In this document: positions 1 through 4,402 of the stretch, in pieces
How positions within the stretch are numbered: the stretch's first letter is position 1
Layout of the letters: every line of letters begins with the position of its first letter
Assembly: GCA_964383715.1 (NCBI GenBank)
Contig: CAYLHU010000026.1
Coordinates: forward strand, 1 to 6,013
From: CAYLHU01 sp964383715
Lineage (GTDB): Bacteria; Patescibacteriota; Minisyncoccia; Minisyncoccales; CG1-02-41-26
DNA length: 6,013 bases
Direction: 5' to 3'
Made by a program: the position numbers and the translations under genes
Notes under the pieces: generated by a model
The model's database searches: none
The model's input: the letters and a program-made list of their open reading frames with translations, nothing else
What the model was told of the DNA's origin: nothing

Positions 1-185
1 AAAGCACAATTTGTATAATCTTCTACACATCCCCATTGATAAGGAGTAAAAGATACATCAAGTTCCACAGTTGCAGTATCAGTATCAGCGCATTCGCTGC
101 AATTATAATCTGGATTATCTACAAAATAACACTCTTCGCAATTAAAAATTCCTGCTCCACAACAACATCTTCTATGACTTCCCAT
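1..185 (-). CDS. Cysteine-rich small protein, N-terminal part (runs off the left edge)
   Basis: An open frame begins with ATG at 185 and stays open for 61 codons to the window edge, so the C-terminus is missing. The N-terminus is dense in cysteine: a CCC triplet at residues 7-9, then CEEC at 16-19, C29, C32, C53 and C60. An acidic and beta-prone stretch (TATVELDVSF, about residues 37-46) follows. Such a cysteine cluster followed by a beta-rich part suggests metal binding or disulfide stabilisation. I have seen similar N-termini in phage-like structural proteins of uncultivated bacteria, but I do not recognise a family. A purine-rich AAGGA lies about 11 nt upstream of the start as a weak ribosome binding site. 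The gene is divergent from the DGR to its right. Coding status rests on the uninterrupted frame, sensible start and non-random composition. Confidence 0.6.
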   Translation of the reverse strand, partial: MGSHRRCCCGAGIFNCEECYFVDNPDYNCSECADTDTATVELDVSFTPYQWGCVEDYTNCA

Positions 186-234
186 GCTTTCTCTTTCCTT
201 CAATTTTTTCAATAGTCTCAGCCAAAATTTTCAT
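172..234 (-). CDS. Possible 20-residue leader ORF overlapping the cysteine-rich gene
   Basis: ATG at 234 opens a short frame (starts MKILAETIEKIEG) that ends with TAG at 174-172, inside the first codons of the cysteine-rich gene in another frame. The peptide has an amphipathic, lysine/glutamate-rich helical look. The 14-nt overlap would allow translational coupling to the downstream gene. An in-frame stop lies 5 codons before the ATG, so it is not the tail of a larger gene. An ORF this short can easily occur by chance. Confidence 0.2.
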   Translation of the reverse strand: MKILAETIEKIEGKRKHGKS

Positions 235-257
235 AATTTTTGCTATCTATTTTTAAT
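228..257 (+). promoter_or_regulatory. Candidate promoter for the DGR TR-RT transcript
   Basis: TTTTCA at 228-233 (4 of 6 to the -35 consensus) is followed after 18 nt by TTTAAT at 252-257 (5 of 6 to the -10 consensus). Transcription would start near 264, just before the template repeat, as a TR-containing DGR RNA needs. The -10 box overlaps the loop and right arm of the palindrome at 243-263. AT-rich DNA produces such matches often, so this is tentative. Confidence 0.3.
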
Positions 258-263
258 AGATAG
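243..263. repeat. Perfect palindrome just upstream of the template repeat
   Basis: CTATCTAT (243-250) and ATAGATAG (256-263) are exact reverse complements around TTTTA; one more T-A pair (251/255) gives a 9-bp stem with a 3-nt loop. Neither strand has a T-tract directly after it, so it is not a standard terminator. It lies 10-15 nt before the TR and overlaps the candidate promoter, so it could be an operator, a cruciform site or the 5' hairpin of the DGR RNA. Confidence 0.6.
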
Positions 264-272
264 AGGGGTAAG

Positions 273-400
273 ATCGCACAACGCGTGTTCATCCGCGGCG
301 GCAATTGGGACAATGAAGCCAACGCCGGTGCTTTCACACTGAACTTGAATTGGGACACGACGAATCAGAACAACAATGTTGGGTTGCGCTGTGCCCGGTA
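273..400 (+). other. DGR template repeat (TR), non-coding
   Basis: Conceptual translation gives the C-type-lectin (FGE-sulfatase-like) ending typical of DGR variable proteins: RVFIRGGNW, then AGAFTLNLNW, then NQNNNVGLRCARYF. Nine AAT/AAC asparagine codons fall in about 33 codons. In DGRs, adenines of the TR are copied to random bases by mutagenic retrohoming, and AAY codons diversify widely without ever giving a stop. The frame is closed by TAG at 261-263 and has no ATG (only a GTG at 285), so this is not an expressed target gene. It lies directly upstream of a DGR-class RT, the usual TR position. The exact borders cannot be set without the matching variable repeat, which is not in this window. 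An alternative, less likely, is a decayed target gene tail. Confidence 0.85.
377..399 (+). other. Adenine-free TR 3' end, candidate IMH*-type element
   Basis: After the last AAY codon the TR runs 23 nt without any adenine (encoding VGLRCAR). In studied DGRs the 3' end of TR and VR carries a GC-rich initiation-of-mutagenic-homing sequence that is not mutagenised. An A-free block cannot be altered by adenine mutagenesis, and its position at the TR end fits that role. The function is inferred from position and composition only. Confidence 0.45.
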
Positions 401-587
401 CTTTTCAACTACTTGGCCTGAACGAAATATCTACGGATATAAGCCCGTGCCAAGAAGACTACTGATTTTACTCCTTCCCGAAAGTCCTGGAGGGAAAATA
501 TCAAACCTGTATCCCAGGGGAGTATGAGTATTCCTTATTTTGTTGGGAAGAAAATTCTCCTCTGGGTAAGTAGGTCTTTAAGGAGGG
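401..587 (+). ncRNA. Structured spacer between TR and RT (part of the DGR RNA)
   Basis: In the Bordetella phage DGR, the RNA segment between TR and RT folds and is needed for cDNA priming by RT-Avd. Here the spacer contains CCCAGGGGAG (513-522), which pairs with CTCCTCTGGG (557-566): ten contiguous pairs with one G-U. Nested inside are TTCC (531-534) and GGAA (546-549). A smaller TTCCC/GGGAA hairpin (475-479 with 492-496) lies upstream. The reading frame that continues from the TR ends at 527 and I consider it meaningless. That the spacer works in priming is an inference from other DGRs. Confidence 0.5.
580..587 (+). promoter_or_regulatory. Shine-Dalgarno sequence abutting the RT start codon
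   Basis: AAGGAGG at 580-586 is a full anti-16S match, but only one base separates it from ATG at 588. This is much closer than the usual 5-9 nt. An in-frame TAA at 579-581 excludes any earlier start, and no ATG, GTG or TTG occurs in the next codons of the frame. The ATG also matches the usual N-terminus of this RT clade. Initiation may therefore be weak. Confidence 0.55.
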
Positions 588-1630
588 ATGAAAACCTATA
601 ATAATTTATTTGAAAAACTTTGTTCTTTTGAAAATATTCATTTAGCTTATCTTCAAGCCAGAAAATGCAAGCGCTATCGGAATAATATTTTGGAGTTCAG
701 TTATAATTTAGAGGAGAATTTATTAAGAATCCAGCAAGAACTTTTAAATCAAACTTATCAACACGGCGGCTATCGGAAATTTACCGTTTGCGATTCCAAA
801 AAACGCCAAATTAAAGCCCCTTCATTTCCTGACAGAGTAATCCACCACGCTTTATGTAACATTATTGAACCGCTTTTTGACAAAGGTTTTATTTTTGATA
901 GTTATGCCTGCCGAAAAGGAAAAGGAACCCACGGAGCGATAAAGAGATTGGAGAAGTTTTGGCGGTCTACCCCTGACCCTGTGGGGTTAGAGGTAAAAAA
1001 AAATTTTGTTTGACATGCGATATCTCAAAATATTTTGACAGTATAGACCATAAAATTCTTTTAAAACTTATTAAAAAGAAGATTACTGTTGGAAGAACCC
1101 TTTGGCTGATTGAAAAAATCTTAAATTCCAGTGAGGAAAAACCGGGCGTGGGAATTCCCATTGGTAATCTAACCAGTCAGCTTTTTGCCAATATCTATCT
1201 GAACGAGCTAGACCAGTTTGTGAAACACGGATTAAGAGCAAGGTATTATATCCGCTATATGGACGATTTCCTAATTCTGGATTTTGATAAAAGATATTTG
1301 CATAAAGTAAAAAAGGAAATTCGGGAATTTTTGGAGAATAGATTAAACTTAGAGCTTCATCCAAAGAAAGCCAATATTTTCCCCGTTGAAAAGGGCATCG
1401 ATTTTCTGGGATACCAAATTTTCGGGACCCATCGTCTTTTGCGGAAAAGCACAGTGAAAAAATTCATTAAAAGAACAAAAATTTACCAACGGAGACTAAG
1501 AGAAGGATTGATGAGCCCCGAAAAATTTAACCAATCTCTGCAATCCTGGCTCTCTTATACCTGTTTTGGCAAGTCATGGAGATTACGCAAGAATCTCTCA
1601 GAGAGATTAGGGGTAAAGTTAATTAAATAA
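588..1630 (+). CDS. DGR reverse transcriptase, split into two frames by a -1 shift near 995-1012
   Basis: This RT copies TR RNA into adenine-mutagenised cDNA. Frame one (588-1013) has the N-terminal RT motifs: CDSKKRQIKAPSF with DRVIHHAL (residues 68-89) and FIFDSYACRKGKGTHGAI (101-118). Frame two, in use by 1010, has motif A CDISKYFDSIDH with catalytic Asp 145, the DGR hallmark GIPIGNLTSQ (189-198, SQ where other RTs have QG), YMDD (224-227), DFLGYQIF, and the C-terminal SWLSYTCFGKSWRLRKNL. Joined by a -1 shift on the A run, the product is 347 residues, normal for DGR RTs, and reads KKKFCLTCDIS, aligning with the family pattern FVLKCDIS. Nothing else is missing. It may be expressed by programmed frameshifting or transcriptional slippage, or be broken by one lost T (adding a T near 1010 restores FVLTCDIS). 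A sequencing error cannot be excluded. No Avd gene lies between TR and RT. Confidence 0.95.
966..991 (+). repeat. Small palindrome inside the RT gene
   Basis: ACCCC (969-973) pairs with GGGGT (983-987). After one bulged T, TCT (966-968) pairs with AGA (989-991), giving eight pairs around a 9-nt loop. It encodes the linker STPDPVGLE between RT motifs, which by memory of the family is not conserved and is about three residues longer here. It ends 3 nt before the nine-A run. It may be an inserted palindromic element or an upstream stimulator of frameshifting. Confidence 0.45.
995..1003 (+). other. Nine-A run with in-phase A_AAA_AAA slippery heptamer
   Basis: In the first RT frame the codons are GTA, AAA, AAA, AAT, so A995 plus AAA (996-998) and AAA (999-1001) form the classic X_XXY_YYZ heptamer in correct phase. 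A -1 slip here enters the second RT frame before the TGA at 1011-1013. Adding one A during transcription would have the same effect. Homopolymers of nine A also mutate and are misread easily. Confidence 0.6.
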
Positions 1631-1635
1631 AAACT

Positions 1636-2151
1636 ATGGCCAGAAAAAAAATTATCTACATTATCTTAGCTGGCTTGCTGATTTTGATTCTGATTTTAAT
1701 TTTTAGTGGAGGAAAAGAACAGGGCGAGGAAGCAGGGACTATTGACCATAAAATTGTTGGAGAATACTATGACGATATTTGCAAGGTTAAATTTGGATAT
1801 CCAAAATCCTGGACAAAGTCTAGCTTAGTTCTTCCCTTGCCTCAGGAACCTTTATCCCAAGCGACTTTTGATGAACCTGGGAAAAATTCAATATTTTCTT
1901 ATATTTGCTATGACGCCAAAAATTACTCTTTTAGCCAATTCTTAACATATAATTCATTTAGTTCAGGCGGTGTCGAAAATATAGATGCCGGAGGAATAAA
2001 ATGGCAAAGAGTGGGCAATTTCATCTATACAACTCAAAACAATAAACTGATTATTTTTGAAATGTTTTTTACCAAATATGACTTAAAACCAGAAGTGGGC
2101 TACGAAGAAACCTTTTTGAATATTGTGAAAAGCAATCAATTTTCATGGTAA
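1636..2151 (+). CDS. Small membrane-anchored protein, PsbP-like appearance, function unknown
   Basis: The 171-residue protein starts MARKK and has one strongly hydrophobic segment (about residues 6-24, rich in I and L), preceded by positive charges. It is therefore an N-in single-pass anchor with an outside domain. There is no lipobox cysteine. The outer domain contains VKFGYPKSW (about 52-60), resembling the F-x-YP-x-x-W start of PsbP-like domains found in many Patescibacteria surface proteins, and ends in a pattern like YEETFLNIVKSNQF. Only two cysteines are present. ATG follows the RT stop by 5 nt with no Shine-Dalgarno, so co-transcription and coupling with the RT are likely, but a role in the DGR is not shown. 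Family assignment is tentative; the gene itself is convincing. Confidence 0.75.
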   Translation: MARKKIIYIILAGLLILILILIFSGGKEQGEEAGTIDHKIVGEYYDDICKVKFGYPKSWTKSSLVLPLPQEPLSQATFDEPGKNSIFSYICYDAKNYSFSQFLTYNSFSSGGVENIDAGGIKWQRVGNFIYTTQNNKLIIFEMFFTKYDLKPEVGYEETFLNIVKSNQFSW

Positions 2152-2155
2152 TTTT

Positions 2156-2190
2156 TCGGCAACGCCGATTTCGCTTTCAGCGGAATTTTT
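2156..2190 (+). terminator. Weak terminator-like hairpins after the membrane-protein gene
   Basis: TCGGC/GCCGA (2156-2160 with 2164-2168) forms a short hairpin. A second one, TTCGCT with AGC(G)GAA (2170-2175 with 2179-2185, one bulge), is followed directly by TTTTT (2186-2190). This fits a weak intrinsic terminator for the operon ending at 2151. Confidence 0.4.
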
Positions 2191-2200
2191 CTTGAATTTT

Positions 2201-2264
2201 TTGCCCGTTTGCTGTCCCGCGAAGCGGGACAGCAATTCTGCCCGCCGCCTGCGGCGGCGGGCAA
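2201..2264. repeat. Two tandem perfect GC-rich palindromes (REP-like)
   Basis: GCTGTCCCGC and its reverse complement flank GAA (2211-2233). GCCCGCCGCC and its reverse complement flank TGC (2240-2262). Both are perfect 10-bp stems with 3-nt loops in otherwise AT-rich DNA. TTGCCCG (2201-2207) could instead pair with CGGGCAA (2258-2264), giving an alternative fold. Neither is followed by a T-tract. They resemble dispersed REP-like palindromes; I cannot see from one window whether they recur in the genome. No convincing gene lies in 2152-2438. Confidence 0.65.
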
Positions 2265-2287
2265 TTATCAGGACAGATTTCGTTTCT

Positions 2288-2316
2288 TTGACTGGTGGAT
2301 TAAATTCAGTAAAACT
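2288..2316 (+). promoter_or_regulatory. Tentative promoter for the upstream structured RNA
   Basis: TTGACT at 2288-2293 matches the -35 consensus at 5 of 6. With a 17-nt spacer the -10 would be AAAACT (2311-2316), only 3 of 6. The start would fall near 2323, exactly at the first helix of the RNA element. The weak -10 makes this tentative. Confidence 0.25.
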
Positions 2317-2421
2317 ATGGAGAAAGCTTGAGGGAGGACGGAATGGGGAGCCATCAACATTTTTTATCGAGAGACCGAGACGCTTGAAAATAAAAGGTCG
2401 CCAATAGCGGCCTTTTATTTC
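2317..2421 (+). ncRNA. Structured RNA element, upstream copy, beside the DUF3800-like gene
   Basis: The core at 2358-2385 is 26/28 identical to 3415-3442 on the other side of the gene. Shared layout: ATGG with AAAGC at the 5' side, ACGGAA (2338-2343), a short hairpin (ATGG-GGAG-CCAT, 2343-2354), the conserved core with TTTTTTATC and AGAGACCGAGA, and GCTT (2382-2385), which can pair with AAGC (2324-2327). A terminator with an unrelated stem sequence closes each copy. Such conservation of motif and architecture without a shared reading frame suggests RNA. RNA motifs associated with DUF3800 genes have been reported by comparative genomics; I cannot tell whether this is one of them. It might instead be the tail of a decayed gene cassette. 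Confidence 0.5.
2392..2421 (+). terminator. Intrinsic terminator 17 nt before the DUF3800-like gene
   Basis: AAAAGGTCGC (2392-2401) pairs with GCGGCCTTTT (2407-2416) with one G-U, loop CAATA, followed by ATTTC. The start codon at 2439 comes only 17 nt later. The gene must therefore be read by readthrough or from a promoter inside this short interval, as in type III toxin-antitoxin loci or attenuators. Confidence 0.75.
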
Positions 2422-2438
2422 TAGAATCTATTTTTAAA

Positions 2439-3392
2439 ATGTCTGATCTTAATCCGCAAAAATTATTTAATTTCCCTGTTCCCTTAGAAGAAGTTGAAAT
2501 TTATCATGACGAAGCTTATGGTCGAAAAAATTGTCCATTTTACCATCAATTTTTGATTGTACCCTTACGTTCCAAAGCTATTTTAAATCAAGCCCTTCAG
2601 CAAAAAAGGACAGAATTAAAAGCCGACCCTTTTACCATAAATTGGAAAAAACTACGTAAAGAAACGGCTAGCAGAAATTTAACTGCCGAACAGTGGTTAT
2701 ACTTATTAAATAGGGGAATGAGAGCGCAATCTTTTTCATACATTTTTCAAAGAATGCCTCAATGCTTTCAAACAGATTTGGGGATTAAAATTGGAACTTT
2801 CGCAGGCAATCTATCTGATTCTTTCTGGGCGCATCTCCCTTCCGAAGAAGAGAGAACAAGACGTAAATACGAAACCCTTTTGAGAATGGGCATTAAAGGG
2901 TGTCTCCATTACTGTTTTAATCCTGAATTTACGTGTTACGGCGGAGTGAAAATTAAGAGGTTCTATACGGACGCTCATGTTTTTGGAAAAGTTTCTTTGG
3001 ACAACGAAAGAATTTTAGGAAGATTAGAAGCAGGATTGAGAAACTATATTAGACTTGAAGAAAATATTAAAATAGAACATGTTGAAAAGAGTGAAAATAA
3101 AACTCCAGAAGTTAATTTAGAGGAGCTTACAGATCTTGCGTTAGGGTCAACAAGATATATTTATACAGATTATGGAAAAAGTGGTTGGCTGGATAGGATA
3201 GTTGCTCCTCTTGATGAAGTGTATAGAAAAAAAGAAAGAGGAAAGAGCTTTAAAAACAGTTCTCATTTTAGAAGTTTTACTCTTGGTATTTGCGAAACTG
3301 ACAAGAATGATAATTTGAGTTTTAGGCAATGGAAACTTCCAAGCTCTGAAACTTCAATTGAACAATATAATGGAAAGCTAAATTTGAAATAA
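2439..3392 (+). CDS. DUF3800-like protein (RNase H-fold family)
   Basis: The 317-residue protein matches the DUF3800 plan as I know it: an N-terminal strand with an acidic pair (IYHDEAYG, D24/E25, in place of the common YxDESG) followed by a hydrophobic strand (HQFLIVPL, 36-43). A long helical insert follows, then a second strand with Asp (IKRFYTDAH, D178), a helix LGRLEAGLRNYI, a strand IKIEHVEKS, and the C-terminal ELTDLALGSTRYI (D232), equivalent to the usual LQLADLLLG. The four acidic positions could form an RNase H-like metal site. Biochemical roles in the family are poorly known; members often lie near defence, toxin-antitoxin or mobile genes. There is no Shine-Dalgarno, and the ATG follows a terminator by 17 nt. 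Similar structured RNA elements flank the gene, and the 5' arm of the downstream one overlaps its last codons. Confidence 0.75.
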   Translation: MSDLNPQKLFNFPVPLEEVEIYHDEAYGRKNCPFYHQFLIVPLRSKAILNQALQQKRTELKADPFTINWKKLRKETASRNLTAEQWLYLLNRGMRAQSFSYIFQRMPQCFQTDLGIKIGTFAGNLSDSFWAHLPSEEERTRRKYETLLRMGIKGCLHYCFNPEFTCYGGVKIKRFYTDAHVFGKVSLDNERILGRLEAGLRNYIRLEENIKIEHVEKSENKTPEVNLEELTDLALGSTRYIYTDYGKSGWLDRIVAPLDEVYRKKERGKSFKNSSHFRSFTLGICETDKNDNLSFRQWKLPSSETSIEQYNGKLNLK

Positions 3393-3485
3393 GAAAGATA
3401 ACGGAAATCCTAAGCATTTTTTATCAAGAGACCGAGAAGCTTTAGTAAAAACTAAAAAACACGAAGTAGTAGCTCCGTGTTTTTT
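3370..3485 (+). ncRNA. Structured RNA element, downstream copy, overlapping the DUF3800-like gene end
   Basis: The core 3415-3442 repeats 2358-2385 with two changes, and ACGGAA recurs at 3401-3406. AAAGCT (3374-3379, within the last codons of the gene) is exactly complementary to AGCTTT (3438-3443). The enclosed loop is 58 nt, close to the 54 nt enclosed by the matching AAGC/GCTT pair upstream. The core starts 22 nt after the gene's stop and is followed by a terminator. It could be a processed 3'-UTR RNA, an autoregulatory element bound by the protein, or part of a repeated gene cassette. Confidence 0.5.
3454..3485. terminator. Bidirectional intrinsic terminator between convergent genes
   Basis: AAAAAACACG (3454-3463) and CGTGTTTTTT (3476-3485) form a perfect 10-bp stem around a 12-nt loop. 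T-tracts on both strands let it end the DUF3800-like transcript and, from the right, the minus-strand gene that stops at 3511. Confidence 0.85.
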
Positions 3486-3510
3486 AATCTAATTATGACT
3501 TGCGTAATTT

Positions 3511-4185
3511 TTATTCTGTCTTAGTTGGAATAGTTCCTCCCCAGAATTCTTTAAAGCTTACTTTACATTTTTTGATTGCTGGATTTCCAGTCATAAGTAC
3601 TTCAAAAGGAGAAGTTTGCCCTGCAAGAATTGGATTATAGTCTATTAATGTATCATCTGATTTTACGAATTCTCCGTCTTGGGTATAAGCATTTCCTACA
3701 GCTACCACGTCCTCTAAAGATTTATCGCTAATGTTTTTTACTTCTCCGACTATGTGAAAATAATCGTATTCCGTATAGCACCTGAAACTTACCAGTTCTA
3801 AGAGATCTTCTTGAATTGTTGGAGTAGAAGACTGTTCTGCGTTCTGCTGTGTGGTGGGTGTGGTTTTCTTGGTGCTAGAATCATTAGAAAGTATTGAGCT
3901 AATGAAAGCATAGCTAACCACAATAATAATCAAAATACCTATTACCGATCCACATCCAATTCGTTTGGATTTCCAATCGCCCAAATCACTTTGACAGTAC
4001 GGACATTTTTTAGCTTTGGCGGAAACATCTTTCTGACACTGGGGGCATTTTTTGGTTTCCTCCATTTTATTTTCATGGGTTTGGTTTGGGGTTTCTTCTA
4101 TTTTCGTTTGTTTCTTTTTATCTTTTGTATATTTGTAGACAGCCAAAATTACTATAATTAATATAATAATCCAGAAAAAAGTCAT
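3511..4185 (-). CDS. Two-TM zinc-ribbon membrane protein with C-terminal FxLYD-like domain
   Basis: From ATG at 4185 the protein has 224 residues. A first hydrophobic segment (about 3-18) leads to a charged linker, then a zinc ribbon with CPQC (C47, C50) and CPYC (C61, C64). A second membrane segment (about 79-99), a Ser/Thr/Gln-rich linker and a beta domain (about 133-212) follow, with IVGEVKNISDKSLEDV and the pattern PILAGQTSPFEV. This is typical of FxLYD domains in bacterial envelope proteins. A cytoplasmic zinc ribbon and an extracytoplasmic FxLYD domain fit the topology; the role is unknown. The frame stays open to 4302, but those 39 extra codons are antisense to a structured, GC-richer remnant and have no membrane-protein character, so the inner ATG is preferred. 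No Shine-Dalgarno is visible. Confidence 0.8.
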   Translation of the reverse strand: MTFFWIIILIIVILAVYKYTKDKKKQTKIEETPNQTHENKMEETKKCPQCQKDVSAKAKKCPYCQSDLGDWKSKRIGCGSVIGILIIIVVSYAFISSILSNDSSTKKTTPTTQQNAEQSSTPTIQEDLLELVSFRCYTEYDYFHIVGEVKNISDKSLEDVVAVGNAYTQDGEFVKSDDTLIDYNPILAGQTSPFEVLMTGNPAIKKCKVSFKEFWGGTIPTKTE

Positions 4186-4216
4186 ATTTTTTAATATTTT
4201 TAATTTTAATTCAATT

Positions 4217-4294
4217 GCGACCTTTCTGGCGGATAACACAAAGCTCGCCGCCAGCGATGGCCTTGCGACCACCCATACCCCTTTCGGGATATGA
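4217..4294 (+). pseudogene. Probable 3' remnant of a plus-strand gene
   Basis: From GCG at 4217 a plus-strand frame reads ATFLADNTKLAASDG and continues to TGA at 4292-4294, directly followed by a strong plus-strand terminator. Codon composition is clearly GC-richer than the AT-rich neighbours, and a normal gene end (stop plus terminator) is formed. Upstream of 4217 the frame turns into antisense of the membrane protein's N-terminus, so the 5' part of this gene is absent. This pattern fits a gene cut by recombination or insertion. I do not recognise the family. An alternative is a structured RNA: the same stretch can form CTGGCGG/CCGCCAG (4226-4232 with 4248-4254) and, on the minus strand, hairpins with GCAA and GAAA loops. 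Confidence 0.4.
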
Positions 4295-4344
4295 CCCGTC
4301 AAAGGTGCTCTGACGACGAGCTTAATACCTTTGACGGGTTTTTT
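4294..4344 (+). terminator. Very strong plus-strand intrinsic terminator
   Basis: ACCCGTCAAAGGT (4294-4306) and ACCTTTGACGGGT (4327-4339) are perfect 13-bp complements. An inner GCTC/GAGC pair (4307-4310 with 4318-4321) lies in the loop, and six T follow (4339-4344). It has no intact plus-strand gene to serve, which supports the remnant at 4217-4294. Only a small CCTTAT/ATAAGG hairpin (4353-4373) lies between it and the recombinase stop. Confidence 0.85.
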
Positions 4345-4402
4345 CTGCCATGCCTTATGGGAAATCTATAAGGTTTAGGCGATATTCAATTGTTAATTTA
4401 TT

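Noticed and set aside
285..527. 80-residue plus-strand ORF starting at GTG 285
   Set aside because: It is the TR read as protein plus a meaningless continuation into the spacer. There is no ATG or ribosome binding site, and a stop lies just upstream at 261-263.
967..1364. Two minus-strand ORFs (967-1161 and 1083-1364)
   Set aside because: They are antisense to the conserved RT motifs and have no features of their own.
2192..2407. 71-residue plus-strand ORF
   Set aside because: It reads straight through the two GC-rich palindromes and the terminator stem; composition is arginine-rich artefact. Its part over 2358-2385 reflects the repeated RNA core.
3147..3329. Minus-strand ORF of 60 codons
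   Set aside because: Antisense to the DUF3800-like gene; no independent support.
3421..3443. TTATCAAGAGA start resembling a SAM-I riboswitch P1/P2 region
   Set aside because: The following conserved G-rich and kink-turn parts are missing, the element lies after a gene rather than before one, and the match covers only about 11 nt.
4186..4302. 39-codon N-terminal extension of the zinc-ribbon/FxLYD gene
   Set aside because: It overlaps a terminator stem and a plus-strand coding remnant, and the inner ATG at 4185 directly precedes the expected membrane segment.
4345..4402. Tiny minus-strand ORF starting in GCATGGCAGAAA
   Set aside because: Only nine codons, ending inside the terminator stem; no support as a gene.
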